Shown here: positions 10,301 through 17,304 of the stretch, in pieces
Position numbering within the stretch: position 1 is the first letter of the stretch
Layout: each line of letters opens with the position of its first letter
Origin: an uncultured Elusimicrobia bacterium
GTDB lineage: Bacteria; Elusimicrobiota; Elusimicrobia; Elusimicrobiales; UBA9959
Direction of reading: 5' to 3'
NCBI GenBank assembly: GCA_903873295.1
Contig: CAIQNV010000090.1
Location: 1-63,273, forward strand
DNA: 63,273 nucleotides
Program-made: the position numbers and the translations under genes
The notes under the pieces: model-generated
What the model was told of the DNA's origin: nothing
Seen by the model: only the letters and a program-made list of their open reading frames with translations
Database searches by the model: none

Positions 10301-10472
10301 GAACCGCCTGACGATCTGGGTCCTGAAAAAAGAGGAAGAATATATCAAGAAGGGTACGCTGAAAGAGCAGGCCCTGCAGCACAAATGGGAAGAGAGCGAA
10401 GCGGCGCTGAAGGAAAGCTATGAGCGCAAGATCGCGGAACTCGAGCAGAAAGCGCGGAAGCCTTTGGTGTAA
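7302..10472 (+). CDS. Very long coiled-coil protein (1,056 aa)
   Basis: Apart from about the first 40 residues, the whole protein is a nearly uninterrupted Glu/Lys/Arg/Ala/Leu-rich helix with few prolines or glycines, which is the composition of a long coiled-coil rod. There is no signal peptide or membrane segment, so it should be cytoplasmic. The start at 7302 follows GGAGG by 6 bases and gives a short capped head (MEQEPKLDPSTITDVETAKLALRWAVEKI). No enzymatic motif is visible. Similar architecture occurs in filament-forming or spatial-scaffold proteins (crescentin/FilP-like and SMC-like rods), but no head ATPase is present here, so SMC is excluded. It is followed 12 bases later by a second coiled-coil gene. 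Function is unknown. Confidence 0.85.
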   Translation: MEQEPKLDPSTITDVETAKLALRWAVEKIHGLQEDLGRLREENRTKTGLNRSLTEQVEQKTEILKKWQGTIKTWEENWKTQTAMETDLKSSLREQILNEEAASWRAARAQLEKEIQALKTELASRESEMGRIKLSLIDEHRKIAELKEAELSTLLTKHQDNLAAREMALREKYESLETELMATQRVRAEQEEMALRERYETRAKELAKLHKQKEDQLEKFKRNLEDEHFEKLALLKADAEKELSVRREELEEASRKKEASLFAETELRMEEVRAAAAARERDRQAAFAERQTAQEKDFAERLVRAEEGYKSELAAFRAAGQNELETMRARIKETAEKKEQEYVDMRLRLESQVVDLVRKREEEIRARYAVSVEEARMKWEKAAEESRAQAREEILKETARLEEAFKKRDASLAARREHEFQAFRDKTEMELRTREEDLRAALLEEQNTWTERQQAAVGEARKAIEAAHTARLETLRTGLEEAYLIKEKTLESSVDAAKLRLKDEWLAREDEWRIEKETTLHEEKEKLKEEFKGHRTLLHNKLTQFEEELKLNYAQKESELEAARRASLEAAESDLKRELETEKERLRAQAETGRKDLEAKASALRAEAGAAETKMEERLAKREEELKEKLRRKTEEAEKALEAKLEAEKVRLAAEFSARAAAAEVERLKVLEEKAALEEAHAAKVREVEAAAEDRIRQERVRTDEAFRAREQALQASEAEQDKLKSALEQQHSDLKAALYRELQAKEHELFGKVAAVKEEMYKAINSHREVLDKEHEGRLVGLLQKETQLQAQFEEKLKAAEAVMQQRVQDEAEKLYIAFEGRKSELDAKLKAREQALAALFSEKEAKLEAEAAAREKEAMAAQEKLLEMRRKEIEDALVRGEKELEAKHKELSEKLYPQYHSDRLAWESQKLEALNSARQSLRTDFEKKEVLLNQKLDAELIKHRTEAMRREEEFAARKNELEKNYYAELERGRAAVDKMRKEQETALYAKFKELDEEQNRLTIWVLKKEEEYIKKGTLKEQALQHKWEESEAALKESYERKIAELEQKARKPLV

Positions 10473-10484
10473 GGCGCCGTTACC

Positions 10485-12605
10485 ATGAACAGAGATTTCG
10501 AGGACATCTTTAAGGAGACCGAGTTCGACCCGGCCAAGATGGTCCTGCGCCTGACCGCGGAGCTCAGGGACAAGGACCTGGAGCTGGCCGCCGCGCGCTC
10601 GCACAGCTCCGAGGAGGAGCAGCGCAATAACAAGGCCAGGGAAACCGAGTTCGAGGCGCTGGTGCGCGCCCAGGAGGAGCTCCTGGCCCGCCGCGAGCAG
10701 GACCTCGCCCGCCAGCTGGCCGAAAAAGAATCAGGCCTGTGGCAGAAATACCAGACCATGCTGGACGAGGCGGCGGCCCTGCAGCGCTCCGGGTTCGAAT
10801 TAGAGCGGAAGCTGCTCAGGGCGGACCTGGAAAAAAAAGAGGCCGAACTCGCGGCCAGGGACAGAAATCTGCGCTCCGAGGTGGAAGCCCTTTTAAAAAC
10901 GCGGCAAACCGAACGTGAAGCCGAATTCAGGGCCGAGAGAGAAGCCTTCAGGGAGGAACTCAAGGCTGACAGTGAGATCGCCCTGAAGGAAGCCCTGGAG
11001 CGCGCCCGCCGTCTGGAGGCGGCCGACGCCGGGCACAGAGAAAAAGCGGCAAGGCTGGAGGACGCCCTGGCCAGGGCCCGCGCAGAACTCACAGCCGGGG
11101 AAAGAACCTGGAAGGATAAATACTCGGAACTTGAACAGTTTTACGCCGAAAAAGAGGCTGCCGCCGAGGCGGCCGGGCGCGACCAGCAGGCCCGGCACCT
11201 GGCCCGCGAGAGAGAGCTGTCGGAGCAGAACGACCTCCTGAACCGCGAGCTCAACGAAGAGGCGGACCGCCGCAGGGACGCCCTGCTTAAAAAGGAGCAA
11301 AGCCTGGAGCGGCAGTTCGCCGCTGACCTGGCCGAATTCTCGGAAGAAGCCGCGCGCCGGACGAGCGACCTGGACGCCCGGGAGGCCGAACTCGCCAGGG
11401 AACGCGAGACAGTCGCGGGCCTGCGCGCCCGCGAGAGCGAGCAGCTGGCCCGGAAACAGCGGGAGCTTGAAAATATTTTCGAAGAGCGCGCCTCGCAGCT
11501 CAGGCAGTCGCTGGAGGACTCCTACCAGATCAAGGAACTGAGCCTGACCAGGAAGTACGAGGAGATCGAGCTCCAGCACGCCGCTCTTAACGCACAGAAG
11601 GACGCTTTGATCTCGCGCGACTCCGGGGCCCGCGGCACTATCGAGGCGCATATAGCCCGACTTGAAGAAGAGAAAAAGCGCTCGGAGGAGACGCTGCAGA
11701 TCAAAGCCTCGCAGCTATACGAGGAAGCTTTGACCCGCGAGCAGGCGCTCAGCGACGAGTATGCCGGAAAGCTGCGGGCCGAAACCGCCCGCCTCGGCGC
11801 CCGGCTGAAATTAAAGGAAGAGGCGCTTGAAAAAGAGCGCGCCGCTCTGGACGCGCGGGCCGCCGAGATGGAAGCCGGCTTCTTCGAAATGCTGAAGGCC
11901 CGCGAAGCGGAGACGGCCGAAAGTTTCCGCCGCCACGCCGAAGCCCTTAAAGCGCAGGCCGAGGACTTCAGGAGCGGCTGGGAAGGGGAAAAGGCGGCCC
12001 TGGACAGAGCCGCGGCCGCGCAGCTCGCACAGGCGCGGGCCGGTGAACAGGAGCGCGCCGCGCTGCGCGAAGCCAATCTTAAAGATTTTTACGAAACCAG
12101 GGAAAGCGGGATCAGGGCGCTCACCGCCAAAGCCGCCGCCGCCGCGGAAAACCACCTGACCGAGATCTTCACCGTAAAAGAAAAAGACCTGAGGGACAAG
12201 CTTAATACCGCGGAGGAGAACCTGTCCGCGGCGGCCGGCGAGAGCGCCGCTGCCGCCCGGGAGAACGCGGCGCTTAAGAGCGAGCTGAAGCAGTTGGGCG
12301 GCAAGCTGGAAGAAAAAGAGCGGGAGCGCGGGGAGCTTATAAAGGCGACCCTTGCGAAAACGCGCGACCTCCTCCAGACCCTGGAAAAAGCTTTCATCGC
12401 CAAAGCGAACGACATCGTGCAGAATTATCTGCGCCAACTTACCGATATCTCGAAGCGCTCCGACGAGGCGCGCCGCTCCGACCAGGAGGAATATTCCCGC
12501 AAGCTGCAGCTTATCAGGGACGACTGCGGCGCCCGGCTGGCCGCGCAGGCGAAGGAGCTTAAAGAGCTCGAAACCGAACTGCGTTCCGGCCGGCAGGCGC
12601 GGTGA
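10485..12605 (+). CDS. Second long coiled-coil protein (706 aa)
   Basis: The product resembles its upstream neighbour in composition: a short non-helical head (MNRDFEDIFKETEFDPAKMVLRL) followed by about 650 residues of charged alpha-helix with heptad-like spacing, and no signal peptide or transmembrane segment. It begins 12 bases after the upstream stop without an obvious Shine-Dalgarno, so it is probably coupled to it. The two heads look unrelated while the rods share composition, so the pair may co-assemble, but this is inference. No enzyme motif was seen. Confidence 0.82.
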   Translation: MNRDFEDIFKETEFDPAKMVLRLTAELRDKDLELAAARSHSSEEEQRNNKARETEFEALVRAQEELLARREQDLARQLAEKESGLWQKYQTMLDEAAALQRSGFELERKLLRADLEKKEAELAARDRNLRSEVEALLKTRQTEREAEFRAEREAFREELKADSEIALKEALERARRLEAADAGHREKAARLEDALARARAELTAGERTWKDKYSELEQFYAEKEAAAEAAGRDQQARHLARERELSEQNDLLNRELNEEADRRRDALLKKEQSLERQFAADLAEFSEEAARRTSDLDAREAELARERETVAGLRARESEQLARKQRELENIFEERASQLRQSLEDSYQIKELSLTRKYEEIELQHAALNAQKDALISRDSGARGTIEAHIARLEEEKKRSEETLQIKASQLYEEALTREQALSDEYAGKLRAETARLGARLKLKEEALEKERAALDARAAEMEAGFFEMLKAREAETAESFRRHAEALKAQAEDFRSGWEGEKAALDRAAAAQLAQARAGEQERAALREANLKDFYETRESGIRALTAKAAAAAENHLTEIFTVKEKDLRDKLNTAEENLSAAAGESAAAARENAALKSELKQLGGKLEEKERERGELIKATLAKTRDLLQTLEKAFIAKANDIVQNYLRQLTDISKRSDEARRSDQEEYSRKLQLIRDDCGARLAAQAKELKELETELRSGRQAR

Positions 12606-12635
12606 AATTTCCCAACTCTCCGCCCCGCAATTTAT

Positions 12636-12641
12636 TATAAT
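12636..12641 (+). promoter_or_regulatory. -10 box giving a leaderless pdaD transcript
   Basis: TATAAT is followed by six bases (AAACCC) and then the ATG at 12648, the same geometry as at rpmB (TATAATAAAC[A/C]CATG in both). No Shine-Dalgarno or convincing -35 is visible. Confidence 0.6.
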
Positions 12642-12647
12642 AAACCC

Positions 12648-13199
12648 ATGTCATCATTCCCCGTCCCCAAGGAAGTGTTTCTCACCAAAGGTTTAGGACG
12701 TCACAAAGAGAAGCTCGCCAGTTTCGAGGAAGCTCTCCGGGACGCCAAGATAGCCAAGTATAATCTTGTGCATGTCTCCAGCATTTTTCCCCCCCACTGC
12801 AAGGTCATCCCGCGCCAGAAAGGCATTGAGCAGCTCAAGCCGGGCCAGATACTGCACTGCGTGCTCAGCCGCAACGCGATCTGCGAAAATCACCGCCTTA
12901 TAGCCTCCTCGGTGGGCATTGCCATCCCCAAGGACCGCGCCCACTACGGCTATATCTCGGAGCACCACACCTTCGGCGAGACGGACGAGAAAACAGGTGA
13001 GTACTCCGAAGACCTGGCCGCGCTGATGCTCTCCACCATCCAGGGCATAGAGTTCGGCGGCGAAACCACCTGGGACCAGAAGGAAGAGATCTGGAAGCTC
13101 AGCGGCAAAATAGTAAAGACCACGAATATCACGCAGTCCGGCATAGGCCTGGAAGGCGTCTGGACCACCGTGGTTTCGGCCGCGGTTTTCCTTTTTTAA
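12648..13199 (+). CDS. pdaD: Pyruvoyl-dependent arginine decarboxylase
   Basis: The 183-residue protein matches the PdaD family in length and in its self-processing site VHVSSIFPP. Cleavage between Ser44 and Ser45 should convert Ser45 into the pyruvoyl cofactor of the alpha chain. The enzyme decarboxylates arginine to agmatine in the cytoplasm. The next gene but one element is agmatinase, so together they make putrescine from arginine without pyridoxal phosphate. A terminator lies between the two genes, so they are separate transcription units at least in part. The family is best known from archaea and is scattered in bacteria. Confidence 0.92.
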   Translation: MSSFPVPKEVFLTKGLGRHKEKLASFEEALRDAKIAKYNLVHVSSIFPPHCKVIPRQKGIEQLKPGQILHCVLSRNAICENHRLIASSVGIAIPKDRAHYGYISEHHTFGETDEKTGEYSEDLAALMLSTIQGIEFGGETTWDQKEEIWKLSGKIVKTTNITQSGIGLEGVWTTVVSAAVFLF

Positions 13200-13221
13200 G
13201 TCAGGACCTGCGCCTGAGGGA

Positions 13222-13248
13222 CCGGGCCCGGAGACGGGCCCGTTTTTT
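13222..13248 (+). terminator. Rho-independent terminator after pdaD
   Basis: CGGGCCC (13224-13230) pairs with GGGCCCG (13236-13242) around a short GAGAC loop, followed by six T. It sits between pdaD and speB. Confidence 0.75.
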
Positions 13249-13281
13249 CAGCACCAGGCGTTTTAAGCACCCGGAGCAACT

Positions 13282-14145
13282 ATGCGATTCAACCCGGCAA
13301 ACAAACAATTCGTACTGCGCAAGAAGATAGATCTCAAGGACGCCGCCTTCGTGGTGGTACCCGTGCCTTACGAAAAGACCACCTCCTACGGCCGGGGTAC
13401 TAAACACGGCCCCGCCGCGGTCATCGACGCCTCCTATCAGCTTGAGCTCTGGGACGAGGAAACGAAGACAGAGACCTGGAAGAAAGGCATTTTTACCACG
13501 CAGCCGGTAAACTGCGCGCTGCCCGAAAAGAAATTCTTCCCCTGCCTTGAGCGCTCGGTGGAAGAGCTGCTTTCCGCTACTTCCGCCCTGCCTTTCTTTA
13601 TAGGCGGCGAACACAGCGTAACGCAGGCCCTGCTGCCTCCCTTTATAAAGCGGCACAAGAACCTGTCCATACTGCATTTCGACGCGCACGCGGACCTGCG
13701 CCTGACCTACGAAGGCTCAAAGCACAGCCACGCCTGCGCCGTTTATCCCGCCTCGCGCACCAACAGGCTGGTGCAGATAGGCATACGCAGCGTGGGCGCG
13801 GACGAGCGGCAGTTCCACAATGCCGGCAGCGTGACCACCCACCTGATGCACGAGAACCTGGACTTCAAAAAGCTCGAGCGGGCTATCCTGCGCGAACTTA
13901 CGGATACCGTTTACCTGACCATAGACGTGGACGGGTTCGACCCGTCGGTAATGCCGGGCACGGGCACGCCGCAGCCGGGCGGCTTCCTCTGGCACGACGC
14001 GCTGCGGCTGTTCAAGGCCGTCTGTATGAATAAGAAAGTAGTGGGAGCGGATGTGGTGGAGGCGGCGCCGATAATAGGCTCCAACATCACCGAGTTCAAC
14101 ACCGCCAAGCTGATCTACCGCCTGATGGGCTACCTCGGCGCTTAG
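13282..14145 (+). CDS. speB: Agmatinase (arginase/ureohydrolase family)
   Basis: This 287-residue protein carries all ureohydrolase binuclear manganese motifs in order: GGEHS near residue 110, DAHADLR, and DVDGFDPSVMPGTGTPQPGG. It should hydrolyse agmatine to putrescine and urea. The choice of agmatinase over arginase rests on the neighbouring arginine decarboxylase as well as overall similarity. The start ATG at 13282 is preceded by CCGGAG. The gene ends 1 base from the convergent stop of the next gene, with no room for a terminator. Confidence 0.9.
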   Translation: MRFNPANKQFVLRKKIDLKDAAFVVVPVPYEKTTSYGRGTKHGPAAVIDASYQLELWDEETKTETWKKGIFTTQPVNCALPEKKFFPCLERSVEELLSATSALPFFIGGEHSVTQALLPPFIKRHKNLSILHFDAHADLRLTYEGSKHSHACAVYPASRTNRLVQIGIRSVGADERQFHNAGSVTTHLMHENLDFKKLERAILRELTDTVYLTIDVDGFDPSVMPGTGTPQPGGFLWHDALRLFKAVCMNKKVVGADVVEAAPIIGSNITEFNTAKLIYRLMGYLGA

Positions 14146-14146
14146 G

Positions 14147-14455
14147 TCAGTGCATTACCAGGTGCAGCCAGAGGACTTCGGCTTTGGCGGCGGCTATGGC
14201 GGCGTCCAGGTCCGGGTACTCTTTGGCCGGCTCCCCGCTCAGGGGCAGCCAGTTCATTTCCAGAATTTTATCGTCGAAATATTCCTCGCGGAAGCCGCAG
14301 ACCCCGTCATCTTCCCTGCGAAAAAAGCGCACCCGGTGCTTGCCGTCGGGGGCGTAGGCGGTCTTCACCACCAGCACGGTGTCCAGATTGCGGCCCACCA
14401 GGAAAAACGAAGCTATCGCTTTCCCCAGCTTCCCGAACAGCGACCTTTTTTCCAT
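14147..14455 (-). CDS. Small protein of unknown function (102 aa)
   Basis: I do not recognise this protein. It has a basic N-terminus (MEKRSLFGKLGKAIASFF), a central beta-rich section with many charged residues, and a C-terminal alanine-rich helix (DLDAAIAAAKAEVLWLHLVMH). It has no signal peptide. It lies 13 bases after the dehydrogenase gene on the same strand with GGGAC upstream, so it is the last member of the recA-containing run. Confidence 0.7.
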   Translation of the reverse strand: MEKRSLFGKLGKAIASFFLVGRNLDTVLVVKTAYAPDGKHRVRFFRREDDGVCGFREEYFDDKILEMNWLPLSGEPAKEYPDLDAAIAAAKAEVLWLHLVMH

Positions 14456-14468
14456 AGCACGTCCCGCC

Positions 14469-15578
14469 TTAGAAAGTATCCAGCTTGTCGAATTCGGAAA
14501 CCTTCTTCTTTTCCATCAGGCGGGCCATGTCGCGGCTGAAAGCGAAGGGGCCCTTGGGCCAGCCGAAGCCCAGCTTCACCGCCGTCTCGATATCGTACTC
14601 GGAAGCCATGATCTCGGAGGCCAGCAGCTTAGCCTCTTCCACTACGGGCCGCATGAGCTCGGCGAAAATATCCTCTTTAAAGGTCTTCTTCAGCCCGAGG
14701 TACTTTATCATGTTGGGCAGCACGGGGTTCTCGCCCACGATGCGGCCATCCTCGTAGATGTAATAGCCTATAGTGGTCTTGCGGCCCAGCTGGCCGTACT
14801 GGACCAGGCGCAGCTGCGTGGGCGAGGGGGCCAGCCGCGCCGGTTTCCCCAGCGCAACATAGATGGCCTCGGTAGCCTGGTAGTCGGAATCGAGGCCGGC
14901 GAAATCAGCCATTTCAAAAGGGCCGCGCTCGGCGCCGGACACTTCCTTGAAAGCGGCGTCGATCTCGTGCGGGAAGCCCTTGCCCGACTCCAGCAGCCTG
15001 AGAGCGGCCAGCATAAAAGGCCGGGTCAGCCTTTCGACTATCTGCCCGGGATTGTCTTTTATTATGACGGGGGTTTTACCTATCTTGCGCAGCAGGCCGG
15101 CCGCGGCTTCCAGGTATTCGTCCTTGGTGTGGTCCGTGCGCACCACTTCCACCAGCTGGTTGGAGCGCACCGGCTTTATGAAGTGAAAGCCCAGCGCCCG
15201 CTCTTTAGGCAGCTCGGTATATTCGATTATCTCGCTTAAAGGCTGTACGCCGCAGCGGGCCGCCACCACGCAGTGCTGGTCAAGATGCTTCCTGAGCTTT
15301 GAAAAATAGACTTTCCGCTCGTCGGGGGCTTTTGCGGCGGCCTCTATCACGATGTCGGCGCCATTGAACTTTGCGAGGTCCTGGACGCCTTCGATATTCC
15401 CCATCAGCTCGTCTTTTCCGGCCAGCTTCAGCGACCAGGAGATCTTGGCCAGCGCTACGCTCAGGCTGTCCTTGAAATCATCGTAAAGGCGCACCTGGAA
15501 GCCGTGCTTCAGGAACAGTTCCGCGGCGCCCGTCCCGGTGGTGTTTGAGCCCATTATCCCGACAGCTTTAATTTCCAT
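14469..15578 (-). CDS. 3-hydroxyacyl-CoA dehydrogenase family protein, divergent active site
   Basis: The 369-residue protein has the two-domain layout of 3-hydroxyacyl-CoA dehydrogenases: an N-terminal Rossmann fold starting KAVGIMGSNTTGTGAAELF, and C-terminal helical domains with GPFEMADFAGLD. The usual NAD motif GxGxxG is altered. The catalytic His is kept in GFHFIKPV and the supporting Glu in LVEVVRTD. The catalytic Ser region reads ARCGVQPLS, and the Asn in the usual PGFIVNRL block is Glu (PGQIVERLT). The protein may therefore be a non-canonical or inactive member. The start is supported by GGAG. It lies downstream of an unknown membrane protein, after a 93-base spacer containing an inverted repeat. 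Confidence 0.78.
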   Translation of the reverse strand: MEIKAVGIMGSNTTGTGAAELFLKHGFQVRLYDDFKDSLSVALAKISWSLKLAGKDELMGNIEGVQDLAKFNGADIVIEAAAKAPDERKVYFSKLRKHLDQHCVVAARCGVQPLSEIIEYTELPKERALGFHFIKPVRSNQLVEVVRTDHTKDEYLEAAAGLLRKIGKTPVIIKDNPGQIVERLTRPFMLAALRLLESGKGFPHEIDAAFKEVSGAERGPFEMADFAGLDSDYQATEAIYVALGKPARLAPSPTQLRLVQYGQLGRKTTIGYYIYEDGRIVGENPVLPNMIKYLGLKKTFKEDIFAELMRPVVEEAKLLASEIMASEYDIETAVKLGFGWPKGPFAFSRDMARLMEKKKVSEFDKLDTF

Positions 15579-15671
15579 ATCAGCTCCAGTTGTAAGCAGT
15601 AAGGATTAAGCGGCAAGGATTATCTGGCACGCAGTACATCTTAATCCTTGAGCCTTAATCCCTAAATTCCC
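15579..15671. repeat. Intergenic inverted repeat, copy 1
   Basis: AAGGATTAAG (15601-15610) and CTTAATCCTT (15640-15649) form a perfect 10-bp inverted repeat with a 29-base loop. The left arm is preceded by GTAAGCAGT, and further AAGGATTA / CCTTAATCC half-copies surround it. A related element occupies the next spacer at 17226-17304. Confidence 0.7.
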
Positions 15672-17225
15672 CTACGCCACTCTTACTTCTTCCAGCCGCA
15701 CTATGCCGTCCTTATTGAGAACTATGCGTATGCGCTCATAATGTATGTTCACCTTCGCTTCCCTGTCGAAGTAAGTGTACTTAAGCATCATATTGAGATG
15801 GTACACCCGCGCGCAGGCCGCCGTGCGCAGCTCGCCGGTATCGGGGTCCACATAGGGATAATCCACCGCGGAGTCGTCCGCCTGCGCTATCAGCTCGCGG
15901 ATATTGAAGCGCATGATATCGTTAAGATCGCGGCGGCGCTCGTGGCTCTTTATTATCACCTCGGGATAGAGGATTATCTCTTTCTTATACTTGAAGATGC
16001 GCTCCGGCTTGCCCTCCTCGTCCACGGAGGTGATATTATCTATGCGGCGCAGGCGGGCGATATCGGGCGGGAGGTCCCTGTCCGAGATAAAAGTTACCGC
16101 CTCCTTAAGCAGGCCGATGCGCCCGCCGCCGCCGGAGGAGTCGAGGATGTCTATCTTGCGGTCGGAGATCCAGCGCGTCAAGCTCTTTGAGAACAGCAGT
16201 TTCAGCCAGTCTTTTATGCGGTCCTTGAAAACGTAGCTGACCACCACGGCCGCCACGAAGGGCATGCTGTTAACGGCGTAGGTCCGCCCCACGAAGAACG
16301 TCACCATCACGGCGAAGAACATGGCCGCGCCGGCGGCCAGGCCGAAAAAGACCTGCGTCAGCCCTTCCCACTCTGAAAATTCGGCCTTGAGGTAAAGCAC
16401 GCCGGAGATGAATTTCTTGAGCACCCCGCGGCGGTAGATGATCACCTCGTTGGAAGAGCCGGGCACGAGCACCGACGGATACTTCATGGCCTGCCGATAG
16501 CGGTTCTGGGCGGTAACTATGGCCAGCACGCCCGCTTCCACGTCTTTAAACCGCTCGGGCAAAGCGGGATTCTTCCGGAGCGCCTCCAGGAGCGAGGTGA
16601 GGTATTCTTCAAGGACAAGGCTCATGTACTCGTCGAAGAACGCGGCCGTCTCCCTCACCTTGAGCGGCACCGCGGGATCGGACAGGCCGGCCTTGACGGA
16701 GGAGAGCGCCGCCTCCAGGTTTTTCAGGTCCCCCAGGAAATTCTCAAGCCCCTCCGCCACGAACAATTTGCGCTGGGTAGCCGGCACCGCGGCGCCGTAG
16801 GTCGCCAGGCCCTCGATGAACACCCTGACATAATCGCGTATTTCGCCTCGGATTATGCAGCCCAGCAGGCGGAACTCGTCGCAGAGCTTGTCGGCCAGCG
16901 CCTGGTCGCCGGCGCCGGACAGCGCCTTGCCCAAGTCCTCCTTAATGCGGTTGAGCGGGGAGGTCGTAAGCGCGGGGTCGCAAAGTTTGCCGAGGCTTAT
17001 TTTGGGCGTGCGGAAGCGGATGTAGCGCTGGCTGGAGTTATAGAATTTATCCTTATTGTAGTTGTGCGGCCCGATATTAAGCGCGCGCGGCACGAAGAAA
17101 TAGGTCTCCACCTCGTAGGAGCTCTTCAGCGAGGCGTCCAGGTCGATATCCAGCTTTATCTCAAAGCGGTGCCTGTCGTGCAGCTTAATGCGTGAGTCCA
17201 AAATATCGTTCTGGTCTTCGATCAT
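15672..17225 (-). CDS. Unknown membrane protein (517 aa)
   Basis: I do not recognise this family. The first 270 residues are soluble and partly helical. Two hydrophobic segments follow (about residues 294-316, FGLAAGAAMFFAVMVTFFVG, and 320-337, NSMPFVAAVVVSYVF). The C-terminal 170 residues are soluble and beta-rich and include charged blocks such as KSHERRRDLNDIMRFNIRELI. There is no signal peptide, so both large domains are likely cytoplasmic. No Shine-Dalgarno precedes the ATG; the repeat element lies directly upstream. It sits between the Xer recombinase and the dehydrogenase on the minus strand. Confidence 0.75.
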   Translation of the reverse strand: MIEDQNDILDSRIKLHDRHRFEIKLDIDLDASLKSSYEVETYFFVPRALNIGPHNYNKDKFYNSSQRYIRFRTPKISLGKLCDPALTTSPLNRIKEDLGKALSGAGDQALADKLCDEFRLLGCIIRGEIRDYVRVFIEGLATYGAAVPATQRKLFVAEGLENFLGDLKNLEAALSSVKAGLSDPAVPLKVRETAAFFDEYMSLVLEEYLTSLLEALRKNPALPERFKDVEAGVLAIVTAQNRYRQAMKYPSVLVPGSSNEVIIYRRGVLKKFISGVLYLKAEFSEWEGLTQVFFGLAAGAAMFFAVMVTFFVGRTYAVNSMPFVAAVVVSYVFKDRIKDWLKLLFSKSLTRWISDRKIDILDSSGGGGRIGLLKEAVTFISDRDLPPDIARLRRIDNITSVDEEGKPERIFKYKKEIILYPEVIIKSHERRRDLNDIMRFNIRELIAQADDSAVDYPYVDPDTGELRTAACARVYHLNMMLKYTYFDREAKVNIHYERIRIVLNKDGIVRLEEVRVA

Positions 17226-17304
17226 ATTAGTAAGCGGTAAGGATTAAGTTGTAAGTTGTAAGTAGTAAGTTTAATCGTTAATCCTTGATCCTTAACCCTT
17301 GCGC
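17226..17304. repeat. Intergenic inverted repeat with heptamer run, copy 2
   Basis: AAGGATTAAG (17239-17248) is matched by TTAATCCTT (17278-17286). The loop holds a short tandem run of the heptamer TGTAAGT (about 17249-17270). The left flank GTAAGCGGT is nearly identical to that of copy 1, so the two spacers share an ancestor. Confidence 0.7.

Noticed and set aside
7302..10472. Long coiled-coil protein considered as an SMC/Rad50 ATPase
   Set aside because: No Walker A, signature or Walker B motif and no hinge domain; only a rod with a short head.
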